Assembly (NCBI RefSeq): GCF_050699935.1
Contig: NZ_JBOHGB010000007.1
Span: forward strand, 1-64,000
Source of the DNA: Actinophytocola sp050699935
GTDB taxonomy: Bacteria; Actinomycetota; Actinomycetes; Mycobacteriales; Pseudonocardiaceae
DNA length: 64,000 bases
Direction of reading: 5' to 3'
Within the stretch, counting starts at the first letter, position 1. Each line of letters opens with the position of its first letter. The notes below the pieces were generated by a model. That model was not told the DNA's origin. It saw only the letters and a list, made by a program, of their open reading frames with translations, and did not search any database. Below, piece by piece: positions 24,646 through 36,066 of this stretch. Made by a program: the position numbers and the translations under genes.

Positions 24646-26153
24646 CCTATCCAGGTTCAGGCGGCCCATGGCAGCCGAACGATCCGAACCAGCCGGGGAG
24701 TGGCCCGTTCCCCGCGCAGCCGGGTTATCCGCAGCAGGGCGGATACCCGCAGCAGGGTGGCTACCCCCAGCAAGGCGGATACCCGCAGCAGGGCTACCCC
24801 CAGCAGGGTGGGTACCAGCAGCCCGGGTACCAGCCCGGCCCGCAGCCGGGGCAGCAGCTGGGCCCCGGCTACGGGCAGCCGAACTACGGCGGGCCCGGCA
24901 TGCCGCCACCGTCGAAGCGCCGCCGGGGCCCGATCGTCGGTGCCATCGCGGCCGTCGTGATCGTCGCGGTCGGGGTCGCCGCGACGATCTTCGTGCTCAA
25001 CCGCAGCAGTGAGGACCAGGCCGGCAAGGCCAACCCGACCGAGGCGGCGACGAACCTGGTCAACAGCCTGAGCCAGGGCGACATGCTCGGCGTGCTGGAG
25101 AGCCTCACACCCGCCGAGTCCGCGCTGATGGTCGACTTCAACGCGAAGTCGACCGACCGGCTCAAGGAGCTGAAGGTCTACAAGGAGGACGCCAACCCGA
25201 ACAAGCTGCACGGCGCGTCGGTCGAGCCGACGAACCTCAAGTACGACGAGAAGAACGCGGAGAAGGTCAACGACCACCTGACGATCACCAAGCTGGTCGG
25301 CGGCACGGTGTCACTGCACGCCGACGCCAGCGAGCTGCCGCTGACCGAGGAGTTCGTGAACGCCGCGTTCCCGGACGGCATGAACTCCGAGCCGGTCGAC
25401 GAGCAGGTCGACATCGCCGAGATCGTCCGGGAGACCGGCGAGCCGATCCGCATCGCCACGGTCAACGTGGACGGCAAGTGGTACCCGAGCCTCTTCTACA
25501 CGGTCGCCGACTACGCGCTGCAGAGCGCGGACAAGCCGTGGCCGAAGGAGCCGATCGCGAACAACGGCGCCGGTGACGCCGAGGGCGCGGTCAAGGAGAT
25601 GGTACAGGCCTCGATCAACGCCGACCTGGAGCGCGTGATCGAGCTGCTGCCGCCGGACGAGATGGGCGCGCTGCACGACGCCGGCCCGGTGCTGCTCGAG
25701 GAGATGGGCACGCCGCCGCCGAGCGGGGTGCAGGTCACCAAGCTGGAGACCGAGACGACCGACGCGGAGTCAGGCGGCATGAAGGTGCTGCTGTCCGAGA
25801 TCGAGGTCGTCGCCGATGGTGAGACCTTCAAGGTCCGCAAGGACGGCGACTGCTACACCGCCGAGCGCGAGGGCGAGACCCAGCAGATGTGCGCCGAGGA
25901 CATCGCCGACGGCATCGGCGGTTCGTCGGCTCCCGGCGGTTCGTCGGCTCCTGGCAGCAGCGACATGCCCCCGGAGCTCAAGCAGGCCATGACCAACCTG
26001 GCGTCCGGCCTCATGAAGAACACCGGCGTCGTTGCCACCGAGTTCGACGGCAAGTGGTACGTCAGCCCGCTGCGGACCTACACCGAGCTCGGTCTGTCCG
26101 CGATCAGCGACCTGACCCCGGAGGACGTCATCGCGCTGGTGTCCAACACGTAG
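24642..26153 (+). CDS. Pro/Gln-repeat single-pass membrane protein with extracytoplasmic domain
   Basis: A 503-residue protein. Residues 1-90 are a disordered Pro-Gln-Gly-Tyr tail with about five near-perfect GGYPQQ repeats, then PPPSKRRRG and one membrane helix (IVGAIAAVVIVAVGVAATIFVL). The rest (about 380 residues) is outside the cell, acidic, and looks like two copies of a NTF2/lumazine-like fold. GTG start overlaps the previous stop with GGAGGGG before it. Tyr/Pro/Gln-rich tails of this sort often drive self-association of membrane proteins. Function unknown. The 3' end overlaps the VOC gene on the other strand by 26 bases. Confidence 0.75.
   Translation: MTYPGSGGPWQPNDPNQPGSGPFPAQPGYPQQGGYPQQGGYPQQGGYPQQGYPQQGGYQQPGYQPGPQPGQQLGPGYGQPNYGGPGMPPPSKRRRGPIVGAIAAVVIVAVGVAATIFVLNRSSEDQAGKANPTEAATNLVNSLSQGDMLGVLESLTPAESALMVDFNAKSTDRLKELKVYKEDANPNKLHGASVEPTNLKYDEKNAEKVNDHLTITKLVGGTVSLHADASELPLTEEFVNAAFPDGMNSEPVDEQVDIAEIVRETGEPIRIATVNVDGKWYPSLFYTVADYALQSADKPWPKEPIANNGAGDAEGAVKEMVQASINADLERVIELLPPDEMGALHDAGPVLLEEMGTPPPSGVQVTKLETETTDAESGGMKVLLSEIEVVADGETFKVRKDGDCYTAEREGETQQMCAEDIADGIGGSSAPGGSSAPGSSDMPPELKQAMTNLASGLMKNTGVVATEFDGKWYVSPLRTYTELGLSAISDLTPEDVIALVSNT
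24723..24830 (+). repeat. In-frame tandem repeat of an 18-base unit
   Basis: About five copies of a GGYPQQ-coding unit (GGATACCCGCAGCAGGG-like) lie in the N-terminal tail of the gene at 24642. Copies differ mainly at third codon positions, which argues for selection on the protein rather than recent slippage alone. Confidence 0.75.
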
Positions 26154-26577
26154 TTCGGTTCTCACTCGATCCGGTGGCCCGGTCCCCTCGTGGGGCCGGG
26201 CCACCGGCGTACGCGCCGTCGAGGAACTCCAGCCTGTTCCCCCAGGGGTCGTCGGTGTGGAAGCGGCGCCGGCCGGGGATCTCCGCCGGGTCGGCCCAGC
26301 GGACCGGGTAGCCGGCCGACGCGACGGCGGCCGCGGTGGCGTCGATGTCCACCACGAACGCCGGATGTGCCTTGCGGGCCGGGTGGAACGGCTCCTCGAT
26401 ACCGACGTGCAGCTCGGCGTCCGGACCGCCATGCCCGGGCACCCCGAACCAGCAGCCGCCGCGGGCGGCGAGCAGGGGCGGTTTCGGGAGCTCCGCCCAG
26501 CCGAGCACGCCCGAGTAGAACTCCCGCGCGCGATCTTCGGTGTCCACCGGTGCGCAGACCTGGACGTGGTGCAGCAT
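26128..26577 (-). CDS. VOC family protein (glyoxalase/dioxygenase fold)
   Basis: A 149-residue protein of the vicinal oxygen chelate superfamily. MLHHVQVCAPVDTEDRAREFYSG opens the first betaalphabetabetabeta unit, with GVLGWAELPKPP; HPAFVVDIDATAAAVASAGYPV and DDPWGNRLEFLDG form the second. Candidate metal ligands are the early His and the Glu of RLEFLD. ATG follows AAGGAGGG by eight bases. The C-terminal coding sequence overlaps the convergent gene at 24642. Substrate unknown. Confidence 0.85.
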   Translation of the reverse strand: MLHHVQVCAPVDTEDRAREFYSGVLGWAELPKPPLLAARGGCWFGVPGHGGPDAELHVGIEEPFHPARKAHPAFVVDIDATAAAVASAGYPVRWADPAEIPGRRRFHTDDPWGNRLEFLDGAYAGGPAPRGDRATGSSENRTTCWTPAR

Positions 26578-26604
26578 GGTGGCGACCCTCCTTGGCGTCG
26601 AATA

Positions 26605-26620
26605 CAGGACAAGCGTACTG
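26605..26620 (+). promoter_or_regulatory. AcnR-type operator upstream of aconitase
   Basis: CAGGACAAGCGTACTG fits the AcnR consensus CAGnACnnnCGTACTG described in Corynebacterium glutamicum at every fixed position. It lies about 54 bases before the acnA start, where a promoter is expected, and a TetR protein with strong similarity to AcnR is encoded at 35356. It predicts repression of aconitase by that protein. Confidence 0.75.
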
Positions 26621-26673
26621 TTTGGGTCGAGAGGTCGTTCCCGAACACACCACCAGGCCAGATGGAGTTGGAT

Positions 26674-29508
<2,835 letters not shown>

Positions 29509-29519
29509 CTGCGCGGCCG

Positions 29520-30431
29520 TCATCGGTGTACCCGCCGTCCGGTGGCGATCTCCGCGGTCTCCTCCTCGCGGCGGGTGCGCAGCAGCAGCGACACCCACGT
29601 CCGGTACGGGCGCCAGGCGTCCGCCACCCGCGCGAGGTCGGCGACCGTCGGTTCGCTCAGGCCGTACGCGTGGGCCATCTCGTCGTGCAGGCGGGCCTCC
29701 GCGGTCGGGAAGCCGTCCGGATGCCCGGCACCGCGGAGCAGGATCAGCTCCGCGGAGAACGGGCCGATGCCGGGCAGCTCCCGGAGCCGGGCGATCGCGT
29801 CGTCGAGCGGCAGCGCCCGCAGTGCGGCGGCGTCGAGGCGACCGGCCAGCGCGGCCTGGGCCACGGCGTGCAGCCGGTCGCTCTTGAGCTCGCTCACCAG
29901 CGCAACCCGCTCCGGCAGCGCGTCGGGCGCGGGGAACGTCGGCAGCCGGACACCGGCGACGTCGACCGGTGTGCCGAACCGTTCGGCCAGCCGCTGCCTG
30001 ATGCCGGCCGCGTGCACGACGCGAATCCGGTGGCTGATGATCGCCCAACACGCGGCCTCGTACGGCGAGTGGAACGTGACCGGGCGCAGGCCCGGGTAGC
30101 ACCGTCGCAGCTCGGCCACCACCGGGTCGCGCTCGCCCACGGCGGCGAAGCCGGAGCCGTCGACGTCGAGCGAGAGCATCCGCCGCACCTGGTCGAGCAC
30201 GGCGTCCGCATCGGACGCGTCGGCGAACACCCGGGCCCGCACCGGCCCGTCCCGGGCGGGCTGGCGAACCAGTACGCCCGCCGGACGCCAGCTCGGCGCG
30301 GCGGGGAACGCCAGTCTCAGCTCGCCGGCCGACGCGGCCGCGTCCGGGCGGGCCGCGGGAGCGAACCCCTCCAGGAACCGCGTGCTGGCGGTGAGATCGA
30401 ACGGGCCTCGGTAGGGAATGTCGTGCCACAT
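29520..30431 (-). CDS. AlkA-like DNA-3-methyladenine glycosylase (HhH-GPD)
   Basis: A 303-residue base-excision repair protein. The C-terminal half carries the helix-hairpin-helix and GPD motif (LRELPGIGPFSAELILLRGAGHPDGFPTAEARL), with the catalytic Asp expected in the HPDGFP segment. The N-terminal half is the beta-sheet domain of AlkA-type enzymes. Start ATG (MWHDIPYRG) or GTG three codons earlier; no Shine-Dalgarno sequence is seen for either. It converges on acnA with an 11-base gap and starts right after an intrinsic terminator. Confidence 0.85.
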   Translation of the reverse strand: MWHDIPYRGPFDLTASTRFLEGFAPAARPDAAASAGELRLAFPAAPSWRPAGVLVRQPARDGPVRARVFADASDADAVLDQVRRMLSLDVDGSGFAAVGERDPVVAELRRCYPGLRPVTFHSPYEAACWAIISHRIRVVHAAGIRQRLAERFGTPVDVAGVRLPTFPAPDALPERVALVSELKSDRLHAVAQAALAGRLDAAALRALPLDDAIARLRELPGIGPFSAELILLRGAGHPDGFPTAEARLHDEMAHAYGLSEPTVADLARVADAWRPYRTWVSLLLRTRREEETAEIATGRRVHR

Positions 30432-30459
30432 GTCCGACACTGTGCGGGAGGACACCGAC

Positions 30460-30488
30460 AAAAACGGCCGGCGAGTCGCTCGCCGGCC
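30460..30488 (-). terminator. Intrinsic terminator
   Basis: On the minus strand a perfect 10-bp stem (GGCCGGCGAG against CTCGCCGGCC, three-base loop, 30466-30488) is followed by GTTTTTG. It lies just after the hydrolase pseudogene and before the glycosylase gene, so it would have ended transcription of the former intact gene. Confidence 0.8.
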
Positions 30489-30499
30489 ATTTCTGTCAC

Positions 30500-30800
30500 T
30501 GGATCGTGTAACTCGGCGGGGAAGGGCCGCACGTCCGGATGGCAGGCCGTGCCCGGACCCGGCACCGCCAGGTCGATCAGGGAGTCCGCCGCGATCCGGT
30601 CGGTGCACTGGCCGCCGCCGAGAATGCGGTGACCGAACGAGTCGATGCTGACCAGCCGTGCGTTGCCGAGCTGCTTGGCCATCCGCCGGGGAGAACCCGT
30701 ACTGCGTGGCCGGGTCGTAGTTCCCGAACAGCAAGCACCGGGTTGTCGGTGCGCTGGGCGGTCGTACTCGACGCCGTCGTTGACCCGCGGCATCGGGTCG
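30500..30800 (-). pseudogene. Remnant of a TAP-like alpha/beta-hydrolase (secreted peptidase type)
   Basis: Fragments in different minus-strand frames match the C-terminal end of tripeptidyl-aminopeptidase-like hydrolases. TAQRTDNPVL is followed, after a shift, by LLFGNYDPATQYGF. Another shift gives RMAKQLGNARLVSIDSFGHR with GGGQCTDRIAADSLIDLAVP, TACHPDVRPFP at the end. Catalytic Asp (YDPAT) and His (FGHR) positions are recognisable. The N-terminal three quarters are missing and at least two frameshifts are needed, so it is dead. Confidence 0.75.
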
Positions 30801-30825
30801 AGATCAGGCACGGCCGAACGTTGGC

Positions 30826-31878
30826 TCACCTCGCCACGGCTCTCGACAGCGAGACGCCGAAGCGGGACTCGCTGTCGGTCCACCAACGCGTCAGCTCGAA
30901 CCCGGCGTCCGCCAGCTCGGCGGCCACCAGGTCCGGGCGGAACTTCGCCGAGACCTCCGTGCGCATCTCCTCACCCTCGACGAAGGTCACCGTCAGCCCG
31001 ACCACCGGGACGTGCACCCGCATCGGCCGCGTGGCGCGCAGGCGCATCTCGATCCACTCCTCCTCGTAGTCCCACAGGGCCACGTGGTCGAAGGACGTGA
31101 GGTCGAAGTCGGCGGCCAGCTCGCGGTTCAGGACGCGCAGCACGTTCCGGTTGAACTCCGCCGTCACGCCCGCCGCGTCGTCGTACGCGCGGACCAGCAC
31201 CGCGGGGTCCTTGACCAGGTCGGTGCCCAGCAGGAGCCACTCCCCCTCCTCGAGCACGTCCCGCACGCCGGCCAGGAACTTCGCCCGCTCGGCCGGCACC
31301 AGGTTGCCGATCGTCCCGCCGAGGAACACGACCAGCCGGCCCGGCGACCCCGGCAGCAGCGCCAGATGCTGGGTGAAGTCACCGACCACGCCGTGCACGC
31401 GCACCGGGTCGTACGCCGCCGCCAGGGCCGACGCGGCGTCGCGCAGTGCCGACTCGGAGACGTCCAGCGTCACGATCTCGCGCAGGGATCCGTTGTGGCG
31501 CAACGCGTCCAGCAGCAGCCGCGTCTTCTCCGACGAGCCCGAGCCCAGCTCGACCAGTGTCGCGGCACCGGTCACCGCCGCGATCTCCGCCGACCGGGCC
31601 GCCAGGATCTCTCGCTCCGCCCGCGTCGGGTAGTACTCCGGCAGCCGGGTGATCAGCTCGAACAGCTCGCTGCCTCGCTCGTCGTAGAACCACTTGGGCG
31701 GCAGGGACTTCGGGGTGGCCGTCAGGCCCGTGCGGACGTCCGACCGCAGGCCCCGGACGAGGTCGTCCGGGGTCAGGTGCACGGTCAGGTCAACGTCACT
31801 CCCGACATCCCCTCGCAGGCTCGGTGATGCCGCTCGCGGTCGCCCGGTGTTTGATGATCCGCTCGCAAGCTCGCTCAT
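30826..31878 (-). CDS. egtD: L-histidine N-alpha-methyltransferase
   Basis: A 350-residue SAM-dependent enzyme that trimethylates histidine to hercynine, first committed step of ergothioneine synthesis. Seen: TPKSLPPKWFYDERGSELFELIT, RLPEYYPTRAE, SAM motif LVELGSGSSEKTRLLL, FLGGTIGNL, and a closing SRFGVSLSRAV. The ATG overlaps the egtC stop (ATGA). The first 25 residues (SELASGSSNTGRPRAASPSL...) are translated from an intercistronic repeat also found at 52.7 kb and are not part of the usual protein, which should begin near DLTVHLTPDDL. Last gene of egtABCD. Confidence 0.93.
   Translation of the reverse strand: MSELASGSSNTGRPRAASPSLRGDVGSDVDLTVHLTPDDLVRGLRSDVRTGLTATPKSLPPKWFYDERGSELFELITRLPEYYPTRAEREILAARSAEIAAVTGAATLVELGSGSSEKTRLLLDALRHNGSLREIVTLDVSESALRDAASALAAAYDPVRVHGVVGDFTQHLALLPGSPGRLVVFLGGTIGNLVPAERAKFLAGVRDVLEEGEWLLLGTDLVKDPAVLVRAYDDAAGVTAEFNRNVLRVLNRELAADFDLTSFDHVALWDYEEEWIEMRLRATRPMRVHVPVVGLTVTFVEGEEMRTEVSAKFRPDLVAAELADAGFELTRWWTDSESRFGVSLSRAVAR
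31810..31878 (-). repeat. Intercistronic repeat, copy 1 (translated into EgtD)
   Basis: About 69 bases starting exactly at the egtD ATG closely match the segment at 52678-52748, with small indels. The shared core encodes SNTGRPRAAxPSLRG in frame with the downstream gene in both copies. It begins RTGAGCG and ends GCGAGGG, which can act as a Shine-Dalgarno sequence. Confidence 0.75.
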
Positions 31879-32624
31879 GGTGCTCCGATCTGGGTGATGT
31901 CCACTGTGGACCAGTTTGCGACGACCAGGTGCCGGTCCGGCACCTCCCGCCACGCGGGGTGGTCGTCGTAGGGCTCGGAGGCGACCGCCACCGCGTGCCC
32001 GAGGTCGGCCACCCACAGGGAATGGGTCCAACTGGTACCGATGATCACGGTGCCGTCGGTCAACAACAGGTTCAGCCGCGAGCCGGGCGCCGCCGCCTCG
32101 ACCTCGGTGACCAGCGCCGCCACCACGTCGGCCGGCTTGTCGCCCGCGGCGATCCGGTGCCGCAGCAAGGCCCACAGCAGCGCGGCGTCGGTCGGTGCGT
32201 CCATCGTCAGCAGCGCCTCCACCGGCAGCGTGGACGCGAGCCGGGTGACCGAGGACGGCCAGCCCCGGACCACGCCGTTGTGGCTGAACAGCCACCGGTC
32301 CCAGGCGAACGGCGCCGCCGCGGTCTCGACCACCGGCATGCCGACAGTAGCCGAGCGGACCGCGGCCAGCACGGCCCCGGACGTGATCTCCGCGGCCAGG
32401 CGCGGCAGGGCCGTGTCCGTCCACAGTGGAACGGCCCGCCGCACCAGGGCCGGCTCGGGCGAGGTGCCGGTGTACCAGCCGATGCCGAAGCCGTCGGCGT
32501 TGACCGTGCCCCCGCCCCGCATGTCCCGCGGCGCCCACGACTGGCGCAGCAGGGAGTGCGCGGGTGTGAGCACCAGGTCGGCCAGCCGGATCGGCTCACC
32601 GACGTAGGCGATGTGGCGGCACAT
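31875..32624 (-). CDS. egtC: Gamma-glutamyl-hercynylcysteine sulfoxide hydrolase
   Basis: A 249-residue class II glutamine amidotransferase-fold enzyme that removes the glutamyl group in ergothioneine synthesis. Cys2 (MCRHIAY) is the nucleophile after Met removal. NADGFGIGWY and FSHNGVVRGW are the other fold landmarks. It lies three bases after the egtB stop and overlaps egtD by ATGA. The palindrome TCCACWGTGGA occurs twice in it, once coding for STVD. Confidence 0.95.
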   Translation of the reverse strand: MCRHIAYVGEPIRLADLVLTPAHSLLRQSWAPRDMRGGGTVNADGFGIGWYTGTSPEPALVRRAVPLWTDTALPRLAAEITSGAVLAAVRSATVGMPVVETAAAPFAWDRWLFSHNGVVRGWPSSVTRLASTLPVEALLTMDAPTDAALLWALLRHRIAAGDKPADVVAALVTEVEAAAPGSRLNLLLTDGTVIIGTSWTHSLWVADLGHAVAVASEPYDDHPAWREVPDRHLVVANWSTVDITQIGAP

Positions 32625-32627
32625 CCG

Positions 32628-33965
32628 CTACGCGAGCTCGTCGGGGGACGCGTCGCGGGCGCACCGAAAGCCGGCGAAGATCTGTCTGCGGATCGGGTGG
32701 TCCCAGTTCCGGAACGTGGCCCGGCAGGCCGCCGGGTCGGTGCCGAACGAGCCGCCGCGAAGCAGCTTGTAGTCGCTGCCGAAGAACACCTCCGAGTACT
32801 CCCGGTACGGGAACGCCTGGAACCCGGGATAGCCGTGGAAGTCGGTGTCCAGCCACTCCCACACGTCGCCGACCAGCTGGTGCACCCCGCTCGGCGACAC
32901 GCCCGCCGGGTAGGCGCCGACCGGGGCCGGCGACAGGTGCCGCTGGCCGAGGTTGGCGTGCTCGGGGCCGGGATCCTCGTCGCCCCACGGGAAGCGGCGG
33001 GAGCGGCCCGTGGCCGGGTCGAACCGGGCGGCCTTCTCCCACTCCGGCTCGGTCGGCAGTCGCTTGCCGGCCCACGCGGCATATGCCTGGGACTCGTGGA
33101 AGCAGACGTGCACCACCGGCTCGTCGGGCGGGATCGGCTCCACGACGCCGAACCTGTTGCGCAGCCACCGGTCGCCGTCCCATACCCAGAACCGTGGCGC
33201 GGTCAGGTCGGCCTTGACCCGGTACGCCCAGCCCTCGGCGCTCCACCAGCGCTCGTCGTCGTACCCGCCCGCCGCCATGAACTCCGCGTAGGAGGCGTTG
33301 GTGACCGGCGCGATGTCGATGAGGAACGCGCCGACGTGCACGTCGTGCGCGGGCCGCTCGTTGTCCAGCGCCCATGGGTCGACCGACGTGCCCATCGTGA
33401 ACGAGCCCGCCGGGACCAGGACCTCCTTCGCGGCGAGCGGGCGGCCGGGCGGAGGTGGCGGCGCGTGCAGGACGGGCTGGCCCGAGCGCAGCTGGTGGGT
33501 GGCCAGCATGGTCTCGTCGTGCTGTTGCTCGTGCTGCACGATCATGCCGAACGCGAACCCGTCCTGGACCAGCCGGCGGCCCTCCAGGGGGCTCTGGTCG
33601 AGGATGTCGAGCACCTTCTCGCGCACCTCGCCGACGTAGGCGCGCGCCTCGGCCGGGTTGAGCAGCGGCAGCGCGGGCCGGTCGGCACGCGGGTGCTGGA
33701 ATGCGTCGTACAGCTCGTCGATGTCGCAGCGGATCGGCTCGCGCGCGCCGACGTCGCGCACCAGCCAGAGCTCCTCCTGGTTGCCCACGTGGGCGAGGTC
33801 CCACACCAGCGGCGACATGAGCTTCGAGTGCTGGCGCACCAGGTCGTCGTCGTCCACCGCGTCGGTGAGCGCGACGCTGCGGTCCCTGGCCCGCGCCAGC
33901 TGCGCGGCGACGTGCGAGCGCAGTGCCTCGGCACCGGCCTGGGCCGCCTTCGTCGTCTGAGTCAT
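32628..33965 (-). CDS. egtB: Ergothioneine sulfoxide synthase
   Basis: A 445-residue non-haem iron enzyme joining hercynine to gamma-glutamylcysteine with oxygen. The N-terminal DinB-like domain has SPLVWDLAHVGNQEELWL and the iron-binding HEQQHDETM. The C-terminal FGE-sulfatase domain has FTMGTSVDPWALDNE, LPTEPEWEKAAR, GDVWEWLDTDF and LRGGSFGTD. ATG overlaps the egtA stop (ATGA). Confidence 0.97.
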   Translation of the reverse strand: MTQTTKAAQAGAEALRSHVAAQLARARDRSVALTDAVDDDDLVRQHSKLMSPLVWDLAHVGNQEELWLVRDVGAREPIRCDIDELYDAFQHPRADRPALPLLNPAEARAYVGEVREKVLDILDQSPLEGRRLVQDGFAFGMIVQHEQQHDETMLATHQLRSGQPVLHAPPPPPGRPLAAKEVLVPAGSFTMGTSVDPWALDNERPAHDVHVGAFLIDIAPVTNASYAEFMAAGGYDDERWWSAEGWAYRVKADLTAPRFWVWDGDRWLRNRFGVVEPIPPDEPVVHVCFHESQAYAAWAGKRLPTEPEWEKAARFDPATGRSRRFPWGDEDPGPEHANLGQRHLSPAPVGAYPAGVSPSGVHQLVGDVWEWLDTDFHGYPGFQAFPYREYSEVFFGSDYKLLRGGSFGTDPAACRATFRNWDHPIRRQIFAGFRCARDASPDELA

Positions 33966-35212
33966 GACGTGCTCCTCTGCGGAAGACGGTCCAGGCCGGC
34001 GAGGATGGCCTCGGTCAGGTCGTGGCCCAGGCCCATGCCGGGCAGCGCGCGGGCACCCAGATCCAGCACCGCGGCGGCCGCCGTGGCGAGCGCGCGGTCG
34101 GCCAGCCCGTCCCTGGCCGCGGGTAACCACCGGTCGCCCACGGGCTCGCAGGCGTCGAGCACGGCGTCGACCGTGCGCGGCGTGGACAGCAGCGCGGCGA
34201 GCAGCGCCACCGGGATGACCCAGCCGTCGCCGCGCTGCGCGTCGAGGTAGCGGACCTCGAGGTAGCCGTGCGGGCGTACCGGCGGGAACATCGTGCTGAT
34301 GTGGTAGTCGAGGTCGTCGGTGGTCGGCTTGTCCGGTCTGGCCCCGGCGAGCCAGTCGGCGAAGCTCATGCCCTCCGGCGTGGCCCACCGGTCGCCGGGG
34401 CGGTCGCTGTCGCCGCGGACGCACAGCACGGGTGTGTCGAGCACCCGGCGTGCCCAGTCGGCGACCGGGTCGGCGACGATCGCCGACGGCGAGCTGCGTG
34501 GCGGGTCGGTGCCGAGCACGGCCCGCATCCGGGCCGACGCCCACCCGGTGGCGCGGCCCTCGAGGGTCGGAGAGTTGGCGAACGCGGCGACGAGCACCGG
34601 GCCGAGCGCGTGGACCGCCGCCCACCGGGCGGGCAACGTGTCGGACTCGCCCGCGTCCACACAGACCTGCAGACCGGCGGTGGCACACATCATCGTGATG
34701 CCGTGCGGCCCGATCGGCTCGAACACCTGCTCCATGGCCGCGTAGCGCGGGGTGTCGAGCAGGCGCCGGGGTGTTCGGTGCTGATCGGTGGCCGTGTCGC
34801 CGAGGACGAGGCCGGCGGAGGCGAGCAGCTCGCTGAGGAAGGTGAGGTCGGCGGTGACGGCGCCGAACAGCTCGGTCAGCGTGGGCTGGGGAAGGGCGGA
34901 GATCTCGACCTGGCCGCCGGGCTCCAACGTGAGCGGCGAGCCGGCCGGAAGAGGTAGCTGGGGACTGTCCTTGTTCAACGTGCGGGGCGCGTAGGGCCCC
35001 AGTGCGGCGGTGAGCCGGTCCGCGTCGAGTGGCCGCCTGGGATCGTCCTCGTGGTGAACGATCCACTCCAGCTCGACACCGGTGAGACGTGGTGGGCCGT
35101 GCTTGAAGCAGACCGAGGCGACGTACGCCTCGGCCTCGACGCGATCGGACAGACGTTGCCGGAACGGCTCGATTACCTGCGAATTTCCTGGTATTTGCGG
35201 CAAAGCGGTCAC
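33962..35212 (-). CDS. egtA: Glutamate-cysteine ligase EgtA
   Basis: A 416-residue ligase making gamma-glutamylcysteine for the EgtB reaction. Seen: TGVELEWIVHH near residue 45, LTLEPGGQVEISALPQPTL, IGPHGITMMCATAGLQVCVD and YLEVRYLDAQ, all typical of the GCS2/EgtA family. GTG 35212 lies six bases after GGAGG; the GTG two codons upstream touches that signal. First gene of the operon, divergent from acnR; the 143 bases between them contain an AcnR-like site. Confidence 0.95.
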   Translation of the reverse strand: MTALPQIPGNSQVIEPFRQRLSDRVEAEAYVASVCFKHGPPRLTGVELEWIVHHEDDPRRPLDADRLTAALGPYAPRTLNKDSPQLPLPAGSPLTLEPGGQVEISALPQPTLTELFGAVTADLTFLSELLASAGLVLGDTATDQHRTPRRLLDTPRYAAMEQVFEPIGPHGITMMCATAGLQVCVDAGESDTLPARWAAVHALGPVLVAAFANSPTLEGRATGWASARMRAVLGTDPPRSSPSAIVADPVADWARRVLDTPVLCVRGDSDRPGDRWATPEGMSFADWLAGARPDKPTTDDLDYHISTMFPPVRPHGYLEVRYLDAQRGDGWVIPVALLAALLSTPRTVDAVLDACEPVGDRWLPAARDGLADRALATAAAAVLDLGARALPGMGLGHDLTEAILAGLDRLPQRSTS

Positions 35213-35303
35213 TTCCACCCTCCGTTCCCGAGGTCGGAATCGACGCTACACGCGACCACCGACACTCACCGGGCAGCGACGTCCGGCCGGGCGGGACGGG
35301 CCA

Positions 35304-35319
35304 CAGTACGTACGTACGG
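35304..35319. promoter_or_regulatory. AcnR-like site between egtA and acnR
   Basis: CAGTACGTACGTACGG matches CAGnACnnnCGTACTG except one base (T to G at position 15). It sits 37 bases before the acnR start and about 90 bases upstream of egtA, so it could mediate acnR autoregulation and might also affect the egt operon. Confidence 0.6.
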
Positions 35320-35355
35320 ATTGCATCGAAACCCGCCCGCTGACAGGATCATCTG

Positions 35356-35931
35356 ATGCCACGGGTCAGCCAGGACCACCTCGACGCGCGCCGCGCGCAG
35401 ATCCTCGACGGCGCCCGGGTGTGCTTCGCTCGCTACGGGTACGAGGGCGCCACGGTCCGCCGGCTCGAGGAGGCCACCGGCCTGTCCCGCGGCGCGATCT
35501 TCCACCACTTCCGGGACAAGGAGTCGCTGTTCCTGGCCCTGGCCGAGGACGACGCGCACCGGATGGCCGACGTGGTGGCGCGCGAGGGCCTGGTCCAGGT
35601 CATGCGCGACCTTCTGTCCACACAGGACGGTGCGGACTGGCTCGGCAGCCGGCTCGAGCTCTCCCGCCGGCTGCGTACCGACCCCGACTTCCGGGCCCGC
35701 TGGGCCGAACGCTCCGAGCAGCTGACCATCGCGACCCGCCAGCGCCTGGAGCGCCAGCGGGAGGCGGGCAACCTGCGGGACGACATCGACGTGAGCGTGC
35801 TGACGTCCTACCTCGAGCTCGTGCTCGAAGGCCTCGTGTCGCACCTCGCCATGGGCCTGCCGGCCGACGACCTCGAGCCGGTGCTGGACCTCGTGGAGTC
35901 GTCGGTGCGCCGCGCGGGCCCGAGGAGCTAG
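35356..35931 (+). CDS. acnR: TetR-family aconitase repressor AcnR
   Basis: A 191-residue TetR regulator. Its N terminus (MPRVSQDHLDARRAQILDGA, RLEEATGLSRGAIFHHFRDKESLF) is nearly that of mycobacterial Rv1474c and corynebacterial AcnR, which repress aconitase. In those genomes acnR neighbours acn; here the glycosylase and egtABCD lie between them. A perfect AcnR-type operator precedes acnA and a near match precedes this gene. C. glutamicum AcnR is known to respond to citrate and metal; that is not visible here. Confidence 0.9.
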   Translation: MPRVSQDHLDARRAQILDGARVCFARYGYEGATVRRLEEATGLSRGAIFHHFRDKESLFLALAEDDAHRMADVVAREGLVQVMRDLLSTQDGADWLGSRLELSRRLRTDPDFRARWAERSEQLTIATRQRLERQREAGNLRDDIDVSVLTSYLELVLEGLVSHLAMGLPADDLEPVLDLVESSVRRAGPRS

Positions 35932-36066
35932 CGGTTGCGCGCGTGGACCGAGGCGGACCAGGCCGTGCGGGCGGCCTGGTCGTACTGCCCGGCCGCGATC
36001 CCTGTGGCGAATACACTGGCCGGGGCCAGCCGACCACTGATCCGCGAGGAGTGAGCTCCCAGTGCC

